Source of the DNA: an uncultured Coriobacteriia bacterium
GTDB lineage: Bacteria > Actinomycetota > Coriobacteriia > Anaerosomatales > PALSA-660
DNA length: 32,774 nt
Direction: 5' to 3'
Assembly (NCBI GenBank): GCA_903831865.1
Contig: CAIKZH010000026.1
Coordinates: forward strand, 1-32,774
Part shown: positions 25,247 to 32,774 of the stretch, in pieces
Position numbering within the stretch: position 1 is the stretch's first letter
Layout: the number at the start of each line of letters is the position of its first letter
Notes under the pieces: generated by a model
The model's database searches: none
What the model saw: the letters and a program-made list of their open reading frames with translations, nothing else
Told to the model about the DNA's origin: nothing
Position numbers and translations under genes: made by a program

Positions 25247-26464
25247 ATGGACAGCATCGACCGCGACACTCTCGTCAGACTCGCGAATCGCACCGGTTGG
25301 CCGTCCGTGTCCATCCATATGCCCGCGCACCGGCTCCGGATCCAGACCGACTCCGACCGCATCCTGCTGCGCAACCTGATCAAGGATGCGTGCGACCAGC
25401 TGGTCGCGCAGGGGATGCGCGAGCGCGAGGCCGGCGCACTGCTTGCTTCCGCGACCGCGTTCGCCGCCGAGGACGCCGAGTGGACCGGCGGGTTCGAGGG
25501 CCTTGCGATCTTCGCCTCGCCCGAGATGAACGAGGTGCTGCGCATCGGCACGGCGCTTCCCGGGGTGGCCGTGGTCGGTGACCGGTTCTACCTGCGACCG
25601 CTCTATCGCGCCCTTCGCAGTCCTGAGCGCTTCTGGGCGCTCGCCATCGACCTCAACCACACGCGGCTCTTCCGCGGCGATCAGGCGGGCGTCGAGGAGG
25701 TCGCGCTGCCGGAAGGCACGCCTGCATCGCTCTCCGAGGCATTGCGGTTCGACGAGCGCGAGGAACAGCTCCAGTACCACACCGTCCCCGGCGCCACCCC
25801 CGAAGGGGCCCAGGGCGTGACGACAGCGCTCTTCCATGGCCACGGAGGGGAGAAGGATGTCGACCACGCGGAGCGCGTCCGCTTCATGAAGGAGCTTGAC
25901 CGGGGCGTGACGGCCATCATGGGCCCCGAGTGCACGGACCCCCTCGTGCTTCTTGGCGTGGGCTACCTTGTTGCGGACTATCGGGACGTGAGCTCCTACG
26001 CCCACGTCCTGCCGGAGCACGTGGAGGGCGCGACGGATGAGATGATCCCGCGCGACGTGCATCTGCGTGCGCTCGCGCTGTTGGAGCCTGCCCATGCGGC
26101 CCGAGTGCAGTCCGACGTCGACGAGCTGCGCCAGCTCACAGGAACCGATCATGCCTCCGACGACCCCGCGCAGATCCTCGCCGCCGCAGCCGCTGGGCGC
26201 GTCAAGACGCTCTTCTTCGGCGACGGCGCCGGGCCGTGGGGGTGGTTCGACCGCTCCACGTTCGACGTCACGCACCTGTGCCCGTCCAAACCCCCGACAT
26301 TGCGTGAGGACGCGCGCGAGGCGGAAGGCATCGACCCGTACCAGTGCGGCTGGGACCTCGTCGACCTTGCTGCGGCGGAGACCATCCTGCACCGCGGATC
26401 CGTGCACGCGTTCACCGGCGAGGACGCCCCCGTTGGCGGCGTGGCGGCCGTGTTCAGGTACTAG
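25247..26464 (+). CDS. baeRF3-like protein (bacterial archaeo-eukaryotic release factor superfamily)
   Basis: MDSIDRDTLVRLANRTGWPSVSIHMPAHRL...DRILLRNLIKDACDQL...EGLAIFASPEMNEVLRI...VVGDRFYLRPLYRAL...LALDLNHTRLF-like segment...LQYHT...ALFHGHGGE...ETILHRGSVHAF...GVAAVFRY resembles recalled baeRF3-domain proteins. AGGAGG SD at 25232-25237; ATG 25247. Confidence 0.82.
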   Translation: MDSIDRDTLVRLANRTGWPSVSIHMPAHRLRIQTDSDRILLRNLIKDACDQLVAQGMREREAGALLASATAFAAEDAEWTGGFEGLAIFASPEMNEVLRIGTALPGVAVVGDRFYLRPLYRALRSPERFWALAIDLNHTRLFRGDQAGVEEVALPEGTPASLSEALRFDEREEQLQYHTVPGATPEGAQGVTTALFHGHGGEKDVDHAERVRFMKELDRGVTAIMGPECTDPLVLLGVGYLVADYRDVSSYAHVLPEHVEGATDEMIPRDVHLRALALLEPAHAARVQSDVDELRQLTGTDHASDDPAQILAAAAAGRVKTLFFGDGAGPWGWFDRSTFDVTHLCPSKPPTLREDAREAEGIDPYQCGWDLVDLAAAETILHRGSVHAFTGEDAPVGGVAAVFRY

Positions 26465-26481
26465 GCGACGCGCGAGTGGCG

Positions 26482-27153
26482 CTAGCCGATGCCGAGAAGG
26501 TGCAGGATCGGGTAGACGGTGACGTTGAAGTAGGCGTCGATCACGCCCGGGAAGATGAACACGATGGCGATCACGACGATGAAGCCGTAACGCTCGAGCG
26601 AATCGTAGAACTGGAGCGCCTCGCCGCGCAGCAGCCACTGCACGACCCTGCTGCCATCGAGCGGCGGCACCGGGATGAGATTGAAGAACGCGAGCACCAG
26701 GTTGATGAAGGCGAAGAATACAAGTACCTGCGCTATCTGGTTCGGAAGCGGGTTGGCCGCCAGGCCGGACACCGGGATGAGATGCACCACGCCGGCTGTC
26801 AAGACAGCCATGAGGATATTGCAGGCGGGCCCAGCGAGTCCGGTCAGCAGCATGCCGGTGCGAGGGTCGGTCTTGTGCATCAGGTACGGGTTCACCGGGA
26901 CCGGCTTTGCGTAGCCGAAAGCGATGGGCGCCCCTCCGAACAGAGTGCTCGCGATGAGCATCGCGCCCGGGAGTACGACCGTGCCCCAAGGGTCGATGTG
27001 CGGGATCGGGTTGAGGGTCAGCCTGCCGCGGTTCTTCGCCGTCGGGTCTCCCAGAAGGAGAGCGACCCAGCCGTGTGAGATCTCGTGGAGGATGATGGCC
27101 GGAACGATGAGCAGGAATCTCAGGATCGCGCCAAGCAGATCGGGAGTCGTCAT
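26482..27153 (-). CDS. Site-2 protease family membrane metalloprotease (peptidase M50)
   Basis: HEISHG zinc motif in TM1, GPACNILMAVL and NLIPVPPLDGSRV motifs. Confidence 0.94.
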   Translation of the reverse strand: MTTPDLLGAILRFLLIVPAIILHEISHGWVALLLGDPTAKNRGRLTLNPIPHIDPWGTVVLPGAMLIASTLFGGAPIAFGYAKPVPVNPYLMHKTDPRTGMLLTGLAGPACNILMAVLTAGVVHLIPVSGLAANPLPNQIAQVLVFFAFINLVLAFFNLIPVPPLDGSRVVQWLLRGEALQFYDSLERYGFIVVIAIVFIFPGVIDAYFNVTVYPILHLLGIG

Positions 27154-27174
27154 GCGCGCGTTGACCGGACCTTT

Positions 27175-29814
27175 CTAGACTTCTTGGATCAGACCGGCCT
27201 TCATGGCCAGCCGCTTCAGGTCGGCGAGCTCCGCATCCCGACCGGCGACAACGCCGTCGAGGCGGTCCGCCAGGACCTGCGCAAGGATAGCAGAGTACGC
27301 ATGCGACGGCTGCGCCCCCATCGACGTGAGGTCGTCCCCCGTCACCTCCAGCTTCACCGGAGCGAGCAGGGTCACGTACCGATCGATGCGCGTTCGGACG
27401 TGCACCCCCCCGCGCGCTCGCAGGTACACGAGAGTCTCCGGATCGAGACCGGCGAGCACGCGGTGCAGCCGCGAGTCGCGCATCGCTGCGGCTGAACCGA
27501 GGACCCTCAGGAGATGCGGGGCCCGCTCAGATAGCTGGACCGGCGCACGGGCGTTCTCCCTGCCCACTCGCAGCCATCGCACCCAGTGCTCGACCGCCTT
27601 CGGCTCGCAGCGACCTGCGAGCGCGGCGAGCAGCGCGGTCACTCGCCGGGGCGGACGCTCCAGGCACCACGCCGCCTCTGCGAGCGCCTCCTCACACGCC
27701 GCGACGTCTCTCAGCGCCGCCTTCGTGTCCGCGCCGTCCGGCAGCAGCATCGCAAGAGCGCCCAGCTCGTCGAGGCGCTGGAGGGGCGAGCGGGCCGGCT
27801 CTTCCGCCAGGATGGCGAAGAGTTCCTGCCGCAGCCGCGCCCCGGAGATGTCGCCGAGCAGTCCCATCCCGACGGCGTGCCGGGCCAATTCCGCGGTGGA
27901 GGGCTCCATCGCGAACCCGAACCGGCGCTCGAACCGCGCGGCACGCATGATCCGCGTGGGGTCCTCGACGAAGGAAAGCGAGTGCAAAGCCCGTATCACC
28001 CCGCGCCTCAGGTCGCGCAGCCCGCCGAACGGATCGGCGATCTCACCGAACTCGGCCGGCTCGATGGAGGCGGCCATCGCGTTGATCGAGAAGTCACGCC
28101 GCAGCAGATCCTGTCGCAGGGACGACCGCTCCACCGTGGGCAGTGCTCCGGGGCGCGTGTAGTACTCGCTGCGCGCGCTGGTGACGTCCAGGTGCAGGGA
28201 CCGCGAGAGGACCAGAACCGCGGTGCCGAACCTCATGTGGGCCTTCACTCGCCCTCCGAGCCGGCGGGCGGCGAGGTCCGCGAACGCGATCCCGTCGCCC
28301 TCCACGACGACGTCGACGTCGACGTTCGGTCGTCCGAGAAGCATGTCGCGCACGAACCCGCCCACCACGTACGCCCGCACTCCCTCGTCCTCCGCGAGGG
28401 CGCCGATCTCCCGGACCGCCGCCCTCACCTCTTCAGGAAGGAGCGCGTCCACCGACTCCAGGAAACGGCGCGTCGCCTCGCCTCGAGCCTCGGGAAACCC
28501 CCGGTCAAGGTATGCGTCGCCGTGCTCGGCGCGCAGTACGTCCTTGCGCGTCACGATCCCCACGAGCCGGCCGCCGTCGAGGACAGGGATCCTGCCGATG
28601 TTCTCACTCGTGAGCAGGCGCTCCAGCGACTCAAGATCGGTACTCGGCCGCGCAGTCACGATCTCACTCGCCATGAAACCCTTCACCGGCGCGTGCCCCA
28701 GTCCGTGCCGGATGGCGCGGTCCACATCCTTGCGGGTCACGAGACCCGCGACCACGTCGCCGTCCAAGACCGGAAGTGCCCCGTGGCCCCATCGCAGCAT
28801 CAGCTCGCCGGCGGCGCGCATCGTGGTGGCAAGAGTGATCGTGCGCACCGGAGACGAAGCGATGTCGGCCGCCGTCAGAGGGGGTCGAACCTCAGCCTCG
28901 AGGGCCTCCCGGAGGCGAGGAAGCACGTGCGCCGCGTCAGTGCCTCGCAGCGCGGCGCTGGCCGCCTGCGCGTGACCGCCGCCACCCAGCCGCTCGAGCA
29001 CGGCGCCGATGTCCACCTCATGGAGCCGGCTGCGGCCCACGATCTGAGTCCGCTGCGGCATGTCCACCACGGCCACAGCCACGCGGTGCCCCAGGTCCTC
29101 GACCACGTAGTGGGTGACGACCCCTGCGCTGTCGACGTACTGGTCGACCTTCGCGGTGCCCACTGCCACTCTACGACCGTGGATGTCCCATATCTCCAGC
29201 GAGGCGGTGAGCTTCTCGAGCAGATCGCGCTGCTCAGCATTCAGCGTGCGGTTGAGGAACTGGTTGACGACCTCCATGTCCGCGCCCTCGGCCATGAGGA
29301 ACGCCGCCGCGTCCGCGTCGTAGGCGGTGGAACCTGGGAACGTGAGAGATCCCGTGTCCTCGTGGACGCCCAGCAGCAGTACGGAGGCCTCCAGCGGCGT
29401 GAGCGGGACGCCTCTGTCCCGGATCTCATGCGCGAGGATCGACGACGTGGCGCCCACCGGCCGGCTGAGGTCCTCACCGCGTTCGATGTCGCCCGCCATC
29501 CTGGGGTGATGGTCGTAGATCACGACCTCTACCCCAGGGTCGAGCGCAACGGCTCCCAGCTCGCCTATCCTGCCGGGATCGCGCGTGTCGACCATGACCA
29601 GCCGCTCGATCGAGCTCAGATCCAGGCCCTTGAGGTCGGCGAACTCGAGGAACTCCGAGTGCAGCGCGTGGAAGTCGCGGACGTTGGCGTTCTGTGTGCC
29701 CAGGAACACACCACGCGCGCCAGGGAAGAGCTTCGTGGCGGCGACCGTCGACGCGTAGGCGTCGAAATCCGGGTTGGCGTGCCCCACGACGATCGTGTGC
29801 TCCTCCGGACCCAT
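27175..29814 (-). CDS. DHH/DHHA1 phosphoesterase + tandem CBS + CCA tRNA nucleotidyltransferase/poly(A) polymerase fusion
   Basis: VVGHANPDFDAYASTVA, VDTRDPGRIGEL, YDHHPR (DHH); GGGGHAQAASAAL (DHHA1); two CBS repeats (VAGLVTRKDVDRAI / LVGIVTRKDVLRAE); AYVVGGFVRDMLLGRPNVDVDVVVEGDG, LLRRDFSINAMA, DPTRIMRAARFERRFGF (class II NTase). Confidence 0.92.
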   Translation of the reverse strand: MGPEEHTIVVGHANPDFDAYASTVAATKLFPGARGVFLGTQNANVRDFHALHSEFLEFADLKGLDLSSIERLVMVDTRDPGRIGELGAVALDPGVEVVIYDHHPRMAGDIERGEDLSRPVGATSSILAHEIRDRGVPLTPLEASVLLLGVHEDTGSLTFPGSTAYDADAAAFLMAEGADMEVVNQFLNRTLNAEQRDLLEKLTASLEIWDIHGRRVAVGTAKVDQYVDSAGVVTHYVVEDLGHRVAVAVVDMPQRTQIVGRSRLHEVDIGAVLERLGGGGHAQAASAALRGTDAAHVLPRLREALEAEVRPPLTAADIASSPVRTITLATTMRAAGELMLRWGHGALPVLDGDVVAGLVTRKDVDRAIRHGLGHAPVKGFMASEIVTARPSTDLESLERLLTSENIGRIPVLDGGRLVGIVTRKDVLRAEHGDAYLDRGFPEARGEATRRFLESVDALLPEEVRAAVREIGALAEDEGVRAYVVGGFVRDMLLGRPNVDVDVVVEGDGIAFADLAARRLGGRVKAHMRFGTAVLVLSRSLHLDVTSARSEYYTRPGALPTVERSSLRQDLLRRDFSINAMAASIEPAEFGEIADPFGGLRDLRRGVIRALHSLSFVEDPTRIMRAARFERRFGFAMEPSTAELARHAVGMGLLGDISGARLRQELFAILAEEPARSPLQRLDELGALAMLLPDGADTKAALRDVAACEEALAEAAWCLERPPRRVTALLAALAGRCEPKAVEHWVRWLRVGRENARAPVQLSERAPHLLRVLGSAAAMRDSRLHRVLAGLDPETLVYLRARGGVHVRTRIDRYVTLLAPVKLEVTGDDLTSMGAQPSHAYSAILAQVLADRLDGVVAGRDAELADLKRLAMKAGLIQEV

Positions 29815-29825
29815 CGCCCTTCCCT

Positions 29826-31133
29826 CTACTGTTCGAGCACGAGATCGTGCGCCCCGACACGGGTCGCCCCGACGCGGACCGACTCCCGGAACCGCTCCTC
29901 ACCCGCGTCGAGCATCGCACCGTCCGCGGCGTGCAGCGTCGCGAGCAGACCGCCGACGTCCACGCGATCGCCGACCTTGGCCGCGAGCACCAGCCCGGCC
30001 TCCGGGTCGATCACGTCGTCGACCCGTGCCCTCCCCGCCCCCATGGCCATCGCCGCGCGCCCCACGCCCTCTGCGTCGAACGCTGAGACCCAACCCGCGA
30101 CTGTGCTCCGCACGTCGCGAGTGTGAGCGGCGCGCGGCAGCCGTGAAGGGTCGTCCACGACGCGAGGATCGCCGCCCTGGGCCGCGATCCAGTCGCGGAG
30201 CTTCGCCGTCGCCGCCCCGCTCTCCGCCGCCGTCACCAGACGCGCGCGACCATCGTCGAGGTCCCGCGCCACGCCCGCCAGGTGCAGCATGCGCGAACCC
30301 AGAGCCAGACACTCCTGGAAGAGGTCCTCCGGCCCCTCGCCCCTCACTGCATCGAACGCCTCGGCGACCTCGAGGGCGTTGCCCACGGCGCACCCAAGGG
30401 GTTGGTCCATGTCGGTGAGCAGCGCCACCACACGGATGCCGAGGGCCTCACCGGTGCTGACCAGCTCGTCCGCAAGGTCGCGCGCGTCGTCACGAGTCTT
30501 CATGAATGCGCCTGAACCCACCTTGACGTCCAGGACGATGGCGTCAGCGCCTCCCGCGAGCTTCTTCGAGATGATGCTCGAGACGATGAGCGGCACCGAT
30601 GCGACCGTCCCGGTCACGTCGCGCAGGGCATAGATCCGCTTGTCCGCCGGGTCGACGTCCGATGACTGCGCCGCGACAGCGCAGCCCACCCTCCGCACCT
30701 GCGCCACGAACTCCTCGACCCCGAGGTCCACGCTGAAGCCCGAGATCGACTCGAGCTTGTCGAGGGTGCCGCCGGTGTGCCCGAGCCCGCGCCCCGACAT
30801 CTTGGCGACCGGAGCCCCGCAGGCGGCGACGAGAGGAACGAGCGCGATCGTGGTCTTGTCGCCCACGCCCCCCGTCGAGTGCTTGTCCACCTTGCGGCCC
30901 GGCACCGTCGACAGGTCGATGACCCTCCCCGAGTGCGCCATGGCGGCGGTGAGCGCCACGGTCTCGCCGCGATCCAACCCCCGGAGGTAGGCGGCCATGA
31001 GCCAGGCTGACATCTGGTAGTCCGGCATCTCGCCCGAGACGAACGCCTCGACCAGCCGCGAGAGCTCGGCCTCTGTATGAGACCCGCCGTCGCGCTTGAG
31101 TCCGATGAGTTCCTCGAGGCTGCGCTCACGCAT
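29826..31133 (-). CDS. deoA: Thymidine/pyrimidine-nucleoside phosphorylase
   Basis: [91 protein letters not shown]. deoA versus pdp not resolved. Confidence 0.92.
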   Translation of the reverse strand: MRERSLEELIGLKRDGGSHTEAELSRLVEAFVSGEMPDYQMSAWLMAAYLRGLDRGETVALTAAMAHSGRVIDLSTVPGRKVDKHSTGGVGDKTTIALVPLVAACGAPVAKMSGRGLGHTGGTLDKLESISGFSVDLGVEEFVAQVRRVGCAVAAQSSDVDPADKRIYALRDVTGTVASVPLIVSSIISKKLAGGADAIVLDVKVGSGAFMKTRDDARDLADELVSTGEALGIRVVALLTDMDQPLGCAVGNALEVAEAFDAVRGEGPEDLFQECLALGSRMLHLAGVARDLDDGRARLVTAAESGAATAKLRDWIAAQGGDPRVVDDPSRLPRAAHTRDVRSTVAGWVSAFDAEGVGRAAMAMGAGRARVDDVIDPEAGLVLAAKVGDRVDVGGLLATLHAADGAMLDAGEERFRESVRVGATRVGAHDLVLEQ

Positions 31134-32322
31134 CGCGAACCTCCTTGAGGAACGACGTGCCCCGCGCGCAGCGGCCGGCCAGCCCGTAGAAGTCGGCGAC
31201 CGTCTCTCCCACGTCGGCGAACGTGGGCCGCGTGCCGAGGTCGACTCCCCTGTCCACTCCCTTCACCTTCGCGATCAGGGGCGTGTACTCGCGGCTGTGG
31301 TCCGTCGACGCGGTCGTAGGGTCGCAGCCGTGGTCCGCCGTGACAACGAGAAGGTCGCCCTCGACCATGGCGCCCAGAAGCTCGGGGACCCGCTCGTCGA
31401 CGGCCTCCAGGCCCCCCGCATAGCCGACCACATCGTTGCGATGCCCCCAGACCATGTCGAAGTCGACGAGGTTCGCGAACACGAGCCCCGGCTCCGCACC
31501 GGAGACCCGCTCCAGCAAGTGGTCGAAGCCGTTCATGTTGTCCGTCGAGTGCGGCGACTCGCAGATGCCGCGCCAGGCGAAGATCTCGCCGATCTTCCCT
31601 ATCCCGAAGCAACGCACGCCCTCGCCCTCAAGGATGTCGAGCACCGTCGGCTCAGGTGGCTGAAGGGCGAAATCGCGCCGCCGGTGCGTGCGAGTGTAGA
31701 CGCCGCCAGAGTCCGGACCGATGAACGGACGGGCGATCACCCGACCCACCGCGTGCTCGCCGACGCACACACGGGTGCGGGCCACCGCGCATATGCGGTA
31801 GAGCTCCTCGATCGGCATGACGTCCTCGTGAGCCGCGATCTGGAAGACGGAGTCGGCGCTCGTGTAGACGATCGGCTTCCCGCTGCGGACGTGCTCGTCT
31901 CCGAGCTCCTGGATGATCTGCGTGCCCGAGGCAGGACGGTTGCCGAGCCAGCCCAGGCCGGTCTCGCGCTGGAACGCGCGCATCATCTCGGGCGGGAACC
32001 CGTGGGGATACGTCGGGAACGGCCGGTCCAGGCGCAGCCCCATCATCTCCCAGTGCCCCGTCGTGGTGTCCTTGCCGTGGGATGCTTCGGCGTTACGTCC
32101 CCAGGAGGCCGTGGGCTCGGGTTGCGGGGGCACGCCCATGATGCTGGTCACGTTGCCCAGGCCGAGCCTGCCGAGGTTCGGCAGGTGGAGCCCGCCGACG
32201 GCGCGCGAGGTGTTGCCGAGGGTGTTGGAGCCCACGTCGCCGTAGAGTGCGGCGTCCGGGAGTTCGCCGGCGCCGACCGAATCGAGGACGAGCACGATGG
32301 CGCGAGCCGCGCGCACGATCAA
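31126..32322 (-). CDS. deoB: Phosphopentomutase
   Basis: [93 protein letters not shown]. Confidence 0.95.
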   Translation of the reverse strand: MIVRAARAIVLVLDSVGAGELPDAALYGDVGSNTLGNTSRAVGGLHLPNLGRLGLGNVTSIMGVPPQPEPTASWGRNAEASHGKDTTTGHWEMMGLRLDRPFPTYPHGFPPEMMRAFQRETGLGWLGNRPASGTQIIQELGDEHVRSGKPIVYTSADSVFQIAAHEDVMPIEELYRICAVARTRVCVGEHAVGRVIARPFIGPDSGGVYTRTHRRRDFALQPPEPTVLDILEGEGVRCFGIGKIGEIFAWRGICESPHSTDNMNGFDHLLERVSGAEPGLVFANLVDFDMVWGHRNDVVGYAGGLEAVDERVPELLGAMVEGDLLVVTADHGCDPTTASTDHSREYTPLIAKVKGVDRGVDLGTRPTFADVGETVADFYGLAGRCARGTSFLKEVRDA

Positions 32323-32365
32323 CGGGGCCCCTCCCGGTCGGCGGGATCACACGTGGTGATGCGCT

Positions 32366-32774
32366 CTAGATTATGACGCGCATCATCTCGTCGAGAGAGG
32401 TCATACCCGAGGCGACCTTGTCGAAGGCGTCCTCGCGGAGCGTGCGCATGCCGTGATCCACGGCGAGCCAGCGCAACTGGTCAGTGCCGACTCCCTGGAG
32501 GAACGCCTTGCGGATGTCGTCGTCGATCACCATGAGTTCGAAGACACCGATCCGGCCGCGGTAGCCCGTGTGGTCGCAGTACTCGCACCCCACCGGACCG
32601 TAGGTGGTCAGCTGCGGGATGTGTTCCTTCTTCACGCCCAGACTCAGCAGCGCGGCCTCGTTCGGCGGCACGGGCGCCCTGCACTTCGGGCACAGCTGAC
32701 GCACGAGCCTCTGCGCACAGATCGCGAGCAGAGCAGCCGAGGTGATGTAGGGCGCGACGCCCATGTCGGTGAGG
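32366..32774 (-). CDS. pilB: Type II/IV secretion ATPase PilB/GspE, C-terminal fragment (continues past window end)
   Basis: LTDMGVAPYITSAALLAICAQRLVRQLCPKCRAPV...CEYCDHTGYRGRIGVFELM (tetracysteine zinc region) and LREDAFDKVASGMTSLDEMMRVI tail. Confidence 0.88.
   Translation of the reverse strand, partial: LTDMGVAPYITSAALLAICAQRLVRQLCPKCRAPVPPNEAALLSLGVKKEHIPQLTTYGPVGCEYCDHTGYRGRIGVFELMVIDDDIRKAFLQGVGTDQLRWLAVDHGMRTLREDAFDKVASGMTSLDEMMRVII

Noticed and set aside
25220-26989. 589-aa minus-strand ORF opposite baeRF
   Set aside because: Antisense to the conserved baeRF-like frame, which has a good SD and conserved motifs; also overlaps M50 out of frame.
27586-30126. 846-aa plus-strand ORF
   Set aside because: Antisense to the well-supported DHH-CBS-CCA gene; Arg/His/Pro-rich low-complexity composition typical of high-GC shadow ORFs.
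1-32774. CRISPR arrays, transposons/integrases, phage genes, tRNA or rRNA genes
   Set aside because: No regularly spaced repeats, transposase/integrase motifs or tRNA/rRNA signatures were seen by eye; a tRNAscan/CRISPR run would be decisive.

Overview
High-GC window (probably Actinomycetota, possibly Coriobacteriia-like; this is inferred from gene content only). It is almost entirely coding, and 27 of 28 called genes are on the minus strand. In minus-strand transcription order the genes are: pilB/gspE C-terminus (partial), deoB, a pyrimidine-nucleoside phosphorylase, a DHH-CBS-CBS-poly(A)polymerase/CCA fusion, and an M50 protease. A single plus-strand baeRF-like gene (release-factor superfamily) interrupts the series. 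It continues with trpS, scpA, scpB and rluB. Next is a cobalamin riboswitch followed by btuF-btuC-btuD(fusion)-cobU-cobT-cobS-cobC. After that comes a long housekeeping operon: hisC-aroF-tyrA-aroA-cmk-plsC-ispH-DUF512-der-plsY-gpsA-rpe-small membrane ORF. The window ends with an FMN riboswitch and ribD-ribE-ribBA (ribBA is truncated by the window edge and absent from the ORF track). Most plus-strand ORFs in the track are antisense shadows of high-GC coding sequence. No CRISPR array, phage, transposon, rRNA or tRNA was recognised. The items most worth following up are the isolated baeRF3-like gene, an uncharacterised C-terminal domain on the B12 ABC ATPase, a TrpRS with an altered Fe-S-type ligand motif, a three-module RNA-processing fusion, and U-tract-less hairpins at operon boundaries and in leaders. 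I found no clearly new multi-gene system.
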